From NCBI RefSeq assembly GCF_022180385.2, contig NZ_BQME02000002.1:1-64000 (forward strand): DNA of 64,000 bases, given 5' to 3'. The DNA is from Paenibacillus sp. L3-i20 (GTDB lineage Bacteria > Bacillota > Bacilli > Paenibacillales > Paenibacillaceae). A model generated the notes under the pieces. It worked only from the letters and a program-made list of their open reading frames with translations. It was not told the DNA's origin and searched no databases. Shown piece after piece: positions 1 through 10,000 of this stretch; position 1 is the first letter of the stretch, and every line of letters begins with the position of its first letter. The translations under genes and the position numbers were made by a program.

Positions 1-2
1 CT

Positions 3-380
3 GGTGGCGGTGCAGGCGGCGGAGCTGGTGGTGGTGCAGGCGGCGGAGCTGGTGGCGGTGCAGGCGGCGGAGCTGGTGGTGGCGCAGGCGGCGGAGCTGG
101 TAAAGGTATCGGCGGCGGAGCTGGTGGCGGCGCAGGTCAAGGCGGTGGAGCAGGCAAAGGCGGCAACATTGGCGGTGGAACTGGTGGCGGCACAGGCGGT
201 GGAGCAGGCAAAGGCGGCAACATTGGCGGTGGAACTGGTGGTGGCACAGGCGGTGGAGCAGGCAAAGGCGGCAACATCGGTGGTAACTCTGGTGGAAATA
301 CCGGTGGAGCAGGGAAAGGTGGCAACATTGGTGGCAATACTGGAGGCAACACAGGTGGTAATTCAGGTGGCAATGTGAGT
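3..380 (+). repeat. Tandem short-period repeat within glycine-rich gene
   Basis: Degenerate repeat units of about 24-60 bp encode GGGA, GKGGNIGGGTGG and GGNTGG motifs. The most regular part is a roughly 60-bp unit repeated from about 141 to 290. Because the left edge is the window boundary, the full array length is unknown. Confidence 0.75.
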
Positions 381-431
381 CCTGGCGGATCAAAAGGTAA
401 AGTAGACAGCAAGTCTGGAAGTCAGCAATAA
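3..431 (+). CDS. Glycine-rich repeat protein, 3' end (partial)
   Basis: The start lies outside the window. The frame beginning at base 3 is open to the TAA at 429-431 and encodes about 142 residues. They are built from GGGA units, then GAGKGGNIGGGTGGGT-type units, then GGNTGGN units, ending in a short hydrophilic tail (SPGGSKGKVDSKSGSQQ). No catalytic motif is visible. Such low-complexity glycine repeats occur in spore-surface and cell-wall-associated proteins, so a structural or surface role is possible but unproven. A strong terminator follows at 470. The overlapping frame starting at base 4 reads as an Ala/Val/Gln/Glu repeat and is a shadow of the repetitive DNA. Confidence 0.7.
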   Translation, partial: GGGAGGGAGGGAGGGAGGGAGGGAGGGAGGGAGKGIGGGAGGGAGQGGGAGKGGNIGGGTGGGTGGGAGKGGNIGGGTGGGTGGGAGKGGNIGGNSGGNTGGAGKGGNIGGNTGGNTGGNSGGNVSPGGSKGKVDSKSGSQQ

Positions 432-469
432 ACAAGTCTAGTCTCAACTTGTTGTTCTAATGCTCATTC

Positions 470-504
470 AAAAAGGATCTGACGGTTAGCGTCAGGTCCT
501 TTTT
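470..504 (+). terminator. Rho-independent terminator after glycine-rich gene
   Basis: A 14-bp stem (AAAAAGGATCTGAC with GTCAGGTCCTTTTT, one G-U pair) encloses a 7-nt loop and ends in a U-tract. Confidence 0.85.
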
Positions 505-577
505 GCGTAGTGGATGGCTCCCCAAAAAAAGGTTACACTAGCATTACGTCATAATAGATAAGAAATGGAGTAACACT

Positions 578-1828
578 ATGGGAAAATGGAGCATAAGGAA
601 AAAAGCGAACGGTTTTTTAATGTTATCCGCTATTGGTATATTAGCGGCATTTCCGTTCCAACATACATTCATTGGAGGGCTACTATTTGCAGCATTCAGT
701 GCTGGAACTATTGGTGGACTCGCTGATACTTTTGCAATCAATGCCTTGTTTGGAGACCCTCTTCGAGTGAAATGGCCCAGATGGATGGGAACTCATATTA
801 TATCGAGAAATAGAGAAAGGTTAATCGGAGAGCTGGTCGACATGGTGGAAAGCGAGCTTCTTACCGTGTCTTCGATCAGAGATACTCTTAAAGATCATGA
901 TCTAGCAGCAGTTATTACGGACTATATAACAAAGCAAGGTGGCGCAGAAGATATTCATACTATTGTGCAAAAGCTTACTTCAGAACTTCTAGGCAAAGTA
1001 GATGCCGAGGAGCTGGCCACTGGTATTCATCGATTTCTTATCGATCATTCTGATCATCTTCAAGTTAGTGATATACTTGCGGACATCGCAGACTGGACGC
1101 TTCGGAAAGGCTACGATGATCATATTGTGACCTTTATAATAAATCAATTTATTAAAGTAATAAAATCGGTTAAGTTTCGTATATTGATCGAACAATTGGT
1201 TCAATCGGCCATCCGTTCCTATGAAGGCGATAAGTTTCGTCGCAGATTAGTCGATTTTACTGCTGGACTTGATGCACATTCTATTAGTGGTCGGGTTCAG
1301 GACTGGCTTATCGCATTTTTGGAGGGAGTTGGCACCAAAGATCACCCCCAGCGTCAGAAACTTAAAGAAATGATGTCCCGCTTTGCTCAAAGATTGAGAG
1401 ATGATGAAAATTTGCGGAACCGAATCGAACATGGGAAAAATGCACTTTTTCATACGATTAAAAATAATGTCGGTTTGGAGAATTTCATCCGTGACAGAAT
1501 AGATGCATATCGAGATGAAAACACCATGAAATGGCTAAGAAGCTGGGTCGAAGGTGGAATTAATCAATTAAGCGAGAAACCCGAGCTCCGTCTTCAACTG
1601 GATCGAAGTATCAAGTCTGTGCTTATGGCATGGGTTGAAGAGAAACATGCTTACATCGGGCAAACAGTGAAAGACAAATTGAACACGTTTTCCGAAGATG
1701 AGCTCATTCAGTTGGTTAAGGAAAAAGCAGGTAAGGATCTCCAGTACATACGTTTGAATGGGATGATCGTAGGAGCGGCAGTAGGCATTATGCTTTATGC
1801 TCTAACGTTCTGGATCGGGGGTGTATAA
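578..1828 (+). CDS. DUF445 family membrane protein (first of a pair)
   Basis: A 416-residue protein with an N-terminal hydrophobic hairpin (about residues 14-50) followed by the DUF445 signature region, including GTIGGLADTFAINALFGDP. A long charged helical middle follows, and a C-terminal hydrophobic segment (about 393-414) begins with the family-like RLNGMIVGAAVG. DUF445 (YheB-like) proteins are membrane-anchored and of unknown biochemical function. The ATG is preceded by GGAG. The gene is separated by only 3 bp from a second DUF445 gene, so the two are probably co-transcribed and may form one complex. Family assignment is firm; function is unknown. Confidence 0.85.
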   Translation: MGKWSIRKKANGFLMLSAIGILAAFPFQHTFIGGLLFAAFSAGTIGGLADTFAINALFGDPLRVKWPRWMGTHIISRNRERLIGELVDMVESELLTVSSIRDTLKDHDLAAVITDYITKQGGAEDIHTIVQKLTSELLGKVDAEELATGIHRFLIDHSDHLQVSDILADIADWTLRKGYDDHIVTFIINQFIKVIKSVKFRILIEQLVQSAIRSYEGDKFRRRLVDFTAGLDAHSISGRVQDWLIAFLEGVGTKDHPQRQKLKEMMSRFAQRLRDDENLRNRIEHGKNALFHTIKNNVGLENFIRDRIDAYRDENTMKWLRSWVEGGINQLSEKPELRLQLDRSIKSVLMAWVEEKHAYIGQTVKDKLNTFSEDELIQLVKEKAGKDLQYIRLNGMIVGAAVGIMLYALTFWIGGV

Positions 1829-1831
1829 GCG

Positions 1832-3169
1832 ATGACTATGAAGAGGAAAGCCAACTTAAGCCTGCTTTTACTAGCAATCCTATTTGTTGTTGCTGCTGTT
1901 GCATTATACTTCTATCCCGGTAAGTGGTGGTCACATATGCTGCTCTATACGGCAGAAGCCGGACTAGTTGGTGCACTGGCAGATCTGTTCGCAGTAACTG
2001 TATTATTCCGACATCCCTTTGGACAAAAGTGGGTGCCACACACAGCTATCATCCCAAGAAACCGGGATAAGCTTGTTGAAGGTGTTGTTCAAATGGTAGA
2101 GGAGCAATTACTGGGCAAGGGGATGCTTAAAGAAAAGCTGAACGAAATAAATATTGTGGAAGCTATTATTGGATGGGTGGATAAAGCACCCGGTGATCGT
2201 ATGATCGCAAGCAAAGCTTGGGAGCTGTTAGTAAATTGGCTAAGAGGCATGAATATTCCAAAACTTTCTGAGCAATTAGATCAACATGCAAGAGCTGGAC
2301 TTCGCGAGCTTAACCTTTCTCCCTATACAGGTAAAGCGTTGAGATGGTTGCTGAATTATGGTGATTTGCAGAAATGGCTTAGTTTTTTGATAGAGTATGC
2401 TTCACAGCGCGCTTCAAGTGAGGAAACTAAAACAGCAATTCGTACAATGCTTGCTAAGGAGAAGGACAAGTTTGTAAATGAAGGCGGATCTATCGCACGG
2501 TGGTTCAAACAGAAAATTGTAGAGCTTGCAGAGTCTGCAAATGCGATTAACATCGATGAAGCAACCGAAACGCTTTTTAGAGATATGCAAACTTTTATTA
2601 ATGATCTGCGTGATCCCAAACATGAACTGCGATTACTTATCGAGGAAAAGCTGCATGAGCTAGCGGATCAATTGGAAAAAAATGATGATTTGTCAGCAGC
2701 CATTCACAAATGGAAGCTGGAGCTACTCGAGCAGATGTCACTTCAGCCATCGATCCAAGCATTGCTCGGCACAATTAAGGATATGTTACTGCCAGAGGGC
2801 AATTTAAAATATGTTGTCATTGAAGAGCGTTCACTCCAAATGGACGATATTAAAGACTGGGTGATAGGTTTAATTAACTCCTTTTGGGAAAGTTTTAAGT
2901 CGGATGAAAGTACAAAAACTCAGTTAGAGGGTTACCTCAAAATGTTTATAGCTCAAATTATTGAGCAGGAGCATGCTCTTATCGGCAAAATAGTCCGTAA
3001 AACGTTGGATGGCTTCACAGAGGAGCGACTCGTTCATTTTATCGAAAGTAAAGTAGAAACTGATCTGCAACGCATTCGTGTAAACGGAGCATTTATTGGA
3101 GCAGCAGTGGGAGCGATATTGTACCTGTTTCTGCATGGTGTATACGCTCCGTTTCTTGAATTGTTCTAA
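1832..3169 (+). CDS. DUF445 family membrane protein (second of a pair)
   Basis: A 445-residue paralogue of the preceding gene with the same plan: N-terminal transmembrane hairpin (about 7-55) with GLVGALADLFAVTVLFRHP, long amphipathic helical centre, and C-terminal RIRVNGAFIGAAVGAILY membrane segment. A GGGGGTG ribosome binding site lies in the end of the upstream gene. Tandem DUF445 genes suggest a heteromeric membrane assembly, but this is inference. A terminator follows at 3196. Confidence 0.85.
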   Translation: MTMKRKANLSLLLLAILFVVAAVALYFYPGKWWSHMLLYTAEAGLVGALADLFAVTVLFRHPFGQKWVPHTAIIPRNRDKLVEGVVQMVEEQLLGKGMLKEKLNEINIVEAIIGWVDKAPGDRMIASKAWELLVNWLRGMNIPKLSEQLDQHARAGLRELNLSPYTGKALRWLLNYGDLQKWLSFLIEYASQRASSEETKTAIRTMLAKEKDKFVNEGGSIARWFKQKIVELAESANAINIDEATETLFRDMQTFINDLRDPKHELRLLIEEKLHELADQLEKNDDLSAAIHKWKLELLEQMSLQPSIQALLGTIKDMLLPEGNLKYVVIEERSLQMDDIKDWVIGLINSFWESFKSDESTKTQLEGYLKMFIAQIIEQEHALIGKIVRKTLDGFTEERLVHFIESKVETDLQRIRVNGAFIGAAVGAILYLFLHGVYAPFLELF

Positions 3170-3195
3170 AGTAGCGTTACAATCCAATAGCGATT

Positions 3196-3236
3196 ATAAA
3201 CAAGCTTGTACCTCAATAAGGTGCAGGCTTGTTTTA
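3196..3236 (+). terminator. Terminator after the DUF445 pair
   Basis: A stem of AAACAAGC with GCTTGTTT, extended inward by TGTACC/GGTGCA-type pairing around a CAATAA loop, is followed by TTTTAT. Confidence 0.8.
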
Positions 3237-3241
3237 TATAG

Positions 3242-3276
3242 CGAAAATAGGACTATTTTCGTTCTTTATATAGAAC
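3242..3276. promoter_or_regulatory. Two adjacent palindromes upstream of the beta-helix gene
   Basis: CGAAAATAGGACTATTTTCG (3242-3261) is a 9-bp inverted repeat around a 2-bp centre. It is followed directly by GTTCT-N6-AGAAC (3261-3276). They lie 70-100 bp before the GTG at 3345 and could be operators or an mRNA hairpin. No regulator can be named. Confidence 0.4.
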
Positions 3277-3344
3277 TATATTGATGTTATAGTAAGAAGG
3301 TGGGACTTTTTAGCATATTATTGCAGAGATTTGGGAGGGTTAAT

Positions 3345-5579
3345 GTGAAAATTTTAAAATGGAGCTTGCTTGTAAGTATGCATCTATCTCTATTGTCAGG
3401 GGGCATGCTTGGCGCGCAAGGTAGTGAAGCAGGCCATCAAGATGTAACAGTAACGGATGTATCAGTAACTGCTTCAACTAATGAACAATCTCAGTCGTAT
3501 CCTTTTGCACTGCCGACAGGCGCTAAACATAACGTTACGGATCAACCATTACATGTGATCGATCTTAAAAAATGGGGCATTCATAATGATGGAACGAAGC
3601 CGGTAGAAACAACGAAAGGAATTAACAATGCGCTACAATGGGCTAGTAAAAATGGAGTAACTGCGACTACGTTACCGGCTGGTACATATCTCATTGACAA
3701 AAACAGTCGTATTAACATGGTTAGTAATATGTTATTCGAGCTGAAATCTGATGTTGTCCTTCAGAAAGAAACAAACGCTAAGGAAGGTTATCATCTGCTG
3801 CATGTAGGTGCTAACATATCGAATGTTACATTACGTGGTGGGGTATACATAGGCGATAAGGATACACATGACTATTCAAAAAAGGAAAATCAGTATACTC
3901 CCGGAACACATGAAAGCGGATATGGTATTATGACGCAGGGATCAAATGGGGTAACTATTGAAAATGTGAAAGGCACTCATTTTATCGGTGATGGTTTGAT
4001 TATTGGGGCGCATGGCACAATGATTTCGGACTTGTACCACAATAATTTTGTTTCTGGAGAATTCGATGCCAACGGCAAGCCAGTGGCAAACAAAGAGAAA
4101 ATAAGAACTACGAAGCAACTTCGCTTTGATCATAAAATTTTTAAGACGAACAGAGAGTTTGAAATCTCCAATCCGATAAATTTGCCAAGCACCTTTGATA
4201 TTTACATCTTTGACAAGTCCAAAAAACTAATTAGTAAAATGATAGGTAAAAAAACACGTGAAACAATGCAAATTCCAGAAGGTGCGGATTATTTTCATCT
4301 AGTGTTTAAAAGAGCTGATAGTAAAGGGTCCTATATTGAGTTTTGGAACCGGATTTTAAGTTCGAATATCGTTGTTAAAGATTCTGAATTTGCTTATAAC
4401 CGCAGGCAAGGTATTACAGTTGCTGGAGCAAATGGAGTATTAATAGAAAATAATGAGTTACATCATATGAAGGGTACGAATCCACAGGCAGGAATTGATG
4501 TCGAAGGTGGTATGGGTGAAAACGGTTATTTAAACACTAAAATTGTTATCAAAAACAATAAATTTCATAATAATGCATTGTATGATGTCATTTTGTATGA
4601 TGGAAACAATACAATCGTAGAGGGTAATCATCTCGCTTCAAAGGGTAAGATTGGGGTTGCGATTTCACAGCCATTTACTGGTGCTCTGGTAAGAGATAAT
4701 CATTTTGATGGCTCACGTATTTTTGTTTATGATGATGCGACGTTTTTGAACAATCGCATGAACGACGCTGCAACAATGTTTGAAGGTCCGAATGTTAAAA
4801 TCGATGGTCTAACAATGACGAATTCTATTTTGTCGATTATTTCCAAACAACCTTTCGGGGTGTCCACTTCAAATGTAACGATAACGAATACGAGTAAGGA
4901 AATTCAATCTGGATTGACTTTATGGGGAAAACCAGTACAACTAGACAACATTACAATTTCAGGTGAAGCTGCATTACATTCGGTTAGTGGACGTGTTGCT
5001 CCTGGCAGCATTATTAATAATTTGAAAGTAATTAATTATAATTCCAAAACGGGCGTTCTGCTGCCGCCAGCTACTTATAATAATTGTGAGTTTTCTGGTG
5101 CGGAGGGCAGTAATTCAGGCTCTATTGCTATAAGTTCTACAGAAGGGCCGTATGTGTTCAATAATTGTAAATTCAAAGCAAGTTCAACCGCATTAGACAG
5201 TATTACAGCGCAGCATGCGAAGCTTAATCTTTCCATAAAAAACTCTTCCTTCGAGCTTCTAGGGAATACACGTGCGGTTTCAGTTGCTACAGCTGCAAAC
5301 TTTGTGTTTGAGAATAACACGATTGTTGCGAACAAAATTACTGATGACAAATTAGAATTAGTTAGAATTAATGATTATTGGAAAAGAAATGAACCACATG
5401 ATATTTTTAAAGTTAGTATTAAAGGAAATACGATTACATCCAATCTAAAAGCGATTGGAATATCTACGATTTATGCCGGGAAAAATGCTCCCTCCTATGT
5501 TGTTGAAGATAATACGTTGGTGAATGCTAAACTTGCATTAAAGGATAATGATACAAAAAAGAATAATGTAGAGAAATAG
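3345..5579 (+). CDS. Secreted right-handed parallel beta-helix protein (pectate-lyase-like fold)
   Basis: A 744-residue exported protein. I chose GTG 3345 because it follows GGGAGG at 6-nt spacing and begins a signal peptide (MKILKWSLLV, then a hydrophobic stretch and an Ala-Gln cleavage region). An upstream GTG at 3300 overlaps its own would-be ribosome binding site. After the signal the chain has a VIDLKKWGIHNDGT segment, typical of the pectate_lyase_3 entry strand, then many short NxxxxxNN / VxIENN coils characteristic of a beta-helix. An inserted domain interrupts the coils at about residues 245-335. Such proteins degrade or bind polysaccharide, but no catalytic residues could be identified, so the substrate is unknown. 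It seems monocistronic. Confidence 0.75.
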   Translation: MKILKWSLLVSMHLSLLSGGMLGAQGSEAGHQDVTVTDVSVTASTNEQSQSYPFALPTGAKHNVTDQPLHVIDLKKWGIHNDGTKPVETTKGINNALQWASKNGVTATTLPAGTYLIDKNSRINMVSNMLFELKSDVVLQKETNAKEGYHLLHVGANISNVTLRGGVYIGDKDTHDYSKKENQYTPGTHESGYGIMTQGSNGVTIENVKGTHFIGDGLIIGAHGTMISDLYHNNFVSGEFDANGKPVANKEKIRTTKQLRFDHKIFKTNREFEISNPINLPSTFDIYIFDKSKKLISKMIGKKTRETMQIPEGADYFHLVFKRADSKGSYIEFWNRILSSNIVVKDSEFAYNRRQGITVAGANGVLIENNELHHMKGTNPQAGIDVEGGMGENGYLNTKIVIKNNKFHNNALYDVILYDGNNTIVEGNHLASKGKIGVAISQPFTGALVRDNHFDGSRIFVYDDATFLNNRMNDAATMFEGPNVKIDGLTMTNSILSIISKQPFGVSTSNVTITNTSKEIQSGLTLWGKPVQLDNITISGEAALHSVSGRVAPGSIINNLKVINYNSKTGVLLPPATYNNCEFSGAEGSNSGSIAISSTEGPYVFNNCKFKASSTALDSITAQHAKLNLSIKNSSFELLGNTRAVSVATAANFVFENNTIVANKITDDKLELVRINDYWKRNEPHDIFKVSIKGNTITSNLKAIGISTIYAGKNAPSYVVEDNTLVNAKLALKDNDTKKNNVEK

Positions 5580-5616
5580 TGATTTGCTATTAGCTGATAA
5601 AGCAAATAATAATTGG

Positions 5617-5653
5617 CGCTCCTCTTGCATATATATGTGTACGAAGAGGAGCG
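5617..5653 (+). promoter_or_regulatory. Hairpin sequestering a Shine-Dalgarno sequence
   Basis: A perfect 10-bp inverted repeat, CGCTCCTCTT (5617-5626) and AAGAGGAGCG (5644-5653), has a 17-nt AT-rich loop. The 3' arm contains the GAGGAG ribosome binding site for the ATG at 5662. No U-tract follows, so translational control fits better than termination. Confidence 0.55.
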
Positions 5654-5661
5654 TGATTATT

Positions 5662-6009
5662 ATGAATCGTCAAGTAAGCCGATATTTTCAACTGAAGACA
5701 AAACAAAAGGAAATGGAGCAGGAGCTCGCTGAATTGCGGAAAGAAATTTTGACGTACTGCGAAGAACAAGGAATAAGTGAAATTACTCTAGGTAGTTATC
5801 ATGTGAAGTTGGTGAAGCAGATACGGAAGGAATATGATGATACAAAGTTGTTTGAGTCGTTACAAGATCTACAGCTTTGGCGACTGTTGTCAAAACCTGA
5901 TTTAACACGGATCACAAGTTTAATTAAGCTCAACGTTATTAATGAAGAGCAAATTAAGGATACATATGAAATCAAACAAGTTACATTGTTGCAAATCGAT
6001 AAAAAATGA
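5662..6009 (+). CDS. Small hypothetical protein with N-terminal coiled coil
   Basis: A 115-residue soluble protein. ATG 5662 is chosen because GAGGAG lies about 10 bp upstream; the longer open frame from 5584 has no ribosome binding site and would run through the hairpin. Residues about 8-35 (LKTKQKEMEQELAELRKEIL) form a predicted coiled coil. The next segment (ISEITLGSYHVKLVKQIRKE) resembles a short beta-hairpin. No known domain is recognised. The hairpin covering its ribosome binding site suggests regulated translation. Confidence 0.65.
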   Translation: MNRQVSRYFQLKTKQKEMEQELAELRKEILTYCEEQGISEITLGSYHVKLVKQIRKEYDDTKLFESLQDLQLWRLLSKPDLTRITSLIKLNVINEEQIKDTYEIKQVTLLQIDKK

Positions 6010-6087
6010 ATTGTTTTAATAAATGAATGGAAGTTCATGACTAATCGCATACTAATCCGGTTACTTTGTAATCGGGGGTGAAATGAA

Positions 6088-7017
6088 ATGGGATTGAAAT
6101 GGTTGCTTGCCATAATCATTATCGCTCAGCAATCTATTTATCCTGATTTAATTATTGAACATCAGGGTGAACGTATATCGAATCAGATATCTAGGGAGCA
6201 TTATATTTTTAATGTACCTGGAATTCCACTTGTGAATGAAGATAAGTTAAATACACTTATGGCTACAATTGCAAGGAAAGTTGAACAAGAACCTGTTAAT
6301 GCGAGTTTAGATGGCTGGGGCAAGATTATACCTGAGAAACCGGGAAATAAACTTGACCGTCTGTCCTTTAAACGATTATTTTACGGCTATATTATGGAGG
6401 GTGCGCCCACTACGATTGAAGCTCCTCTTAGACGTATATATCCAAGAGTGGACAGTGAGGTACTATCTTCTATTAAAGTAAGACAAATTGGGCAATATTC
6501 AACCTATTACAATAATCGAAACAGGAATCGATCTTCAAATATCGTACTTGCTTCCAATGCGCTTAACAATTATGTTGTGTTTCCCGGAGAACGATTTTCC
6601 TTTAACTTTGCAGTTGGAGAACGTACGAAAGAAAAGGGATATTTACGTGCTCCAGTTATCGTAAGGGGAGAGCTGTTTGAAGATATTGGCGGAGGGATCT
6701 GTCAGGTCTCTTCCACATTATACAACGCAGTTGATCGGGCGGGACTTACCATCATAGAGCGATATTCGCATAGCAGAAGCGTGCGTTATGTTCCTCCGGG
6801 CAGGGATGCTACTGTAAGTTGGTATGGGCCAGATCTTGTATTTCAAAATCCGTATGATCAACCAATTCTCATTCGGACCTATGCCAATGGCGGTCAAGTC
6901 AGCGTAAGCATTCACTCTTCAGAGCTGCTCGAGTTGCAGCCTCGAGAAGTGCCAGGAGCTTCTAAAGAATTGCCGGAAGAAGTTAAGTTGGACGAGCGTA
7001 ATGCGATTAGTGAATAG
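6088..7017 (+). CDS. VanW family protein
   Basis: A 309-residue protein with an N-terminal hydrophobic segment (signal or anchor, about 4-16). The VanW domain occupies about residues 140-270, with PGERFSFN, GGGICQVSSTLYNAVDRAGL and ERYSHSRSVRYVPPGRDAT motifs. VanW domains occur in surface or wall-associated proteins of Gram-positives, including some vancomycin-resistance clusters; their activity is not established. No vanHAX genes are nearby, so a resistance role should not be inferred. A GGGGGTG ribosome binding site precedes the ATG. A bidirectional terminator separates it from the convergent SLH gene. Confidence 0.85.
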   Translation: MGLKWLLAIIIIAQQSIYPDLIIEHQGERISNQISREHYIFNVPGIPLVNEDKLNTLMATIARKVEQEPVNASLDGWGKIIPEKPGNKLDRLSFKRLFYGYIMEGAPTTIEAPLRRIYPRVDSEVLSSIKVRQIGQYSTYYNNRNRNRSSNIVLASNALNNYVVFPGERFSFNFAVGERTKEKGYLRAPVIVRGELFEDIGGGICQVSSTLYNAVDRAGLTIIERYSHSRSVRYVPPGRDATVSWYGPDLVFQNPYDQPILIRTYANGGQVSVSIHSSELLELQPREVPGASKELPEEVKLDERNAISE

Positions 7018-7031
7018 TGAAGAAGATAGGA

Positions 7032-7074
7032 TACAAAGAAAGAGCATGAGAATGTCCTCATGCTCTTCTTTGTA
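7032..7074. terminator. Bidirectional terminator between vanW-like and SLH genes
   Basis: A long near-perfect inverted repeat (TACAAAGAA, AGAGCATGAG and its complement CTCATGCTCT, TCTTTGTA) has a 6-nt loop. It serves both convergent genes. Confidence 0.8.
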
Positions 7075-7091
7075 ATTCCACATTATCAGTG

Positions 7092-10000
7092 TTAAATCAA
7101 ATTAGCCTTTTGCAATACCTTTTGAATGATAACGGCCACTTCCGCACGAGAAATGAGTTGTTTTGGTCGCAATTCACCATTCGAGCCGTTGATAATGCCA
7201 AAATGAATATTTAATGCTGCAGCTTGCTTCGCCCACGATGACAAATGGTAGGCATCAATAAATGGTTGTAATAACTTCATTTGATCAGTAAGACTTATTT
7301 CTGTTTGCAACTTAAGCAAATTAATCGCTCGTGACAGTATGACCATAGCTTCTTCTCTTGAGATCATCGCATTTGGTCGGAAATGTCCATCACGATATCC
7401 GTCAATCAGACCGTAAGAGTAGCTTGTTTGTACAGCTTTATAATACCAGTCTGAACGTGAAACATCTTTGAATTGTTTTGTTTGTTCTACTGAACTTAAT
7501 CCCAAAGCTCTTACGATAATTGCAGCGAATTCTGATCGAGTAATTTTTTGTTCTGGGAAATAATTAACATCGTCTACACCGGAAACTATTAGTCTAGCCG
7601 ACATCTCTTCGATGTTTTCTTTCGCCCAATGAGCTTGTGTATCCTTGAAAGTATTTTTATGAGTAACAACTCCATAGATGCTATTTGACATGCTGCTCAT
7701 GATTGCATAATAATGTTCTCCTACTTTAACAACTTTAGTTGGTACAGGAGTAATTGTTAAATCGTTATTAAATAGGATGCCTGTCTGGAGATTGTTCCTA
7801 TTCACATTGCTTGGAAGAATAATGTATCGTTCTACAAATGTGCCTAATTGCTTAAGTTCTACTTCCTTGCCTGCAAACTCAGCTTTAACGGTAAAGCTTA
7901 CAGGAGGAGCTGATAACGATATTCCTTTATCGTTTAATGAATAAGCAGCTACAGAGGAGTCATTGAGATGCGTGATCTCTAGTTTGATACTTACCCCATT
8001 AACCCCGTTGGTCGCACCTGCAGTTGCTGCCCATTCTTTAAGCAGATTCTGATGAAGAGGTAATCGATACCCAGCCGTTTCCGTTTTAATTTCTATTACG
8101 ATATTTTGGTTGTTTAACATTGCGATTAGTTCAGTTTCTAATTCGATTTCAACGTTATCAGATTGATTGAGTATAGAAATCGTAATGACAGATTGATTGG
8201 ATGATTGTTGCAGTAACATCTGTAATTGCGTCTTATCGATTTCGACGGTAGTAATCTTTTTGCCATTATTGTTAGAAACCTTTGCATTTTTTAGCATTTC
8301 GGTCGAACTGCCTGATTGGATTGATAAACCATTAGGTTCAGTGGTTACGTTATATGAGCCACCGTAGTACATGATTTCAATTTTAAAAGCAATCTTTGTA
8401 CGATTACCTGCCGTATCCGTTACCACCAAGGTGTACTCTCCTTGGGAAGTGATTGCTGTTCCGCTAGAATAAGGTTTTCCGTTTAGCGTTGCTTTACCTT
8501 CCGTAAAGGTTGGGCTGACAGTCGAATAGTAACGAGCGTCATTTGTTATCCCTGTGACGACTGGTGCAGTTTTATCGATAGTGAACTTGACTGTCGTAGC
8601 ATTGCCAGCAGTGTCCTTAACGATAAGAACATAATCGCCTTCAGCACTAATCGCTGTTCCGCTAGTAAAAGCTTTACCGTTTAGTGTAGCAGTGCCTTCG
8701 GTGAAAGCAGGGCTAACGGTTTTGTTATAATGCGTACCATCTGTTACACCAATAATGACAGGAGCAGTTTTGTCGATCGAGAACTTGATCGTCGTCACAT
8801 TGCCCGCCTTATCTGTAACGACAAGCTGGTATGTCTTATCTGCGCTTATCGCTGTACCACTTGTATACAGATCACCGTCAAGAGTTGCTGTTCCCTCTGT
8901 AAAGGTAGGTTTCACAGTGGCGTTATACAAAGAGCCATTAGTTACACCTGTGACGACTGGTGCAGTTTTATCGATAGTGAACTTGCCGGTCGTAGCATTA
9001 CCAGCAGCGTCCTTAACGATAAGAACATAATCATTTTCTGCACTAATGGCTGTTCCGCTCGTATACGCTTTACCGTTTAGTGTAGCTGTGCCTTCTACAA
9101 AATCAGGGCTAACGGCTTTGTTATAGTGTTTTCCGTCCATAACACCTGTAACAACAGGTGCTGTCGTATCAATCGAGAACTTGATCGAAGTCACATTGCC
9201 CGCTCTATCAGTAACGACAAGTTGGTAAGCTTTATCTGCGCTGATTGCCGTGCCACTAGTGTAAGGATCACCGTCTAGTGTGGCTTTTCCTTCTGTGAAA
9301 GTAGGTTTCACAGTGGCATTGTATAGAGTGCCTTCTGTAACTCCTGCAACAACCGGTGCAGTTTTATCGATAGTGAACTTGACTGTCGTAGCATTACCAG
9401 CAGCGTCCTTAACGATAAGAACATAATCGCCCTCAGCACTAATCGCTGTTCCGCTAGTAAAAGCTTTACCGTTTAGTGTAGCTGTGCCTTCTACAAAATC
9501 AGGGCTAACGGCTTTGTTATAGTGTTTTCCGTCCATAACACCTGTAACAACAGGTGCTGTCGTATCAATCGAGAACTTGATCGAAGTCACATTGCCCGCT
9601 CTATCAGTAACGACAAGTTGGTAAGCTTTATCTGCGCTGATTGCCGTGCCACTAGTGTAAGGATCACCGTCTAGTGTGGCTTTTCCTTCTGTGAAAGTAG
9701 GTTTCACAGTGGCATTGTATAGAGTGCCTTCTGTAACTCCTGCAACAACCGGTGCAGTTTTATCGATAGTGAACTTGACTGTCGTAGCATTACCAGCAGC
9801 GTCCTTAACGATAAGAACATAATCGTCTTCTGTATTAATTGATGTTCCGCTCGTATAAGCTTTACCGTTTAGTGTAGCAGTGCCTTCTACAAAATCAGGG
9901 CTAATGGCTTTGTTATAATGCATACCATCTGCAATGCCTGTAACAACAGGTGCTGTCGTATCGATCGTGAACTTGATTGAAGTCACATTGCCCGCTGTAT

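Noticed and set aside
4..378. Ala/Val/Gln/Glu repeat frame at the window start
   Set aside because: It is an alternative frame of the glycine-rich repeat. The glycine frame is open from the window edge to a natural stop followed by a terminator and has plausible composition.
137..412. Proline-rich minus-strand frame
   Set aside because: It mirrors the glycine-rich gene on the other strand (GGT/GGC codons read as ACC/GCC/CCA) and has no ribosome binding site.
6088..7017. Vancomycin resistance determinant
   Set aside because: The VanW domain alone does not confer resistance; no vanHAX or vanRS genes are present.
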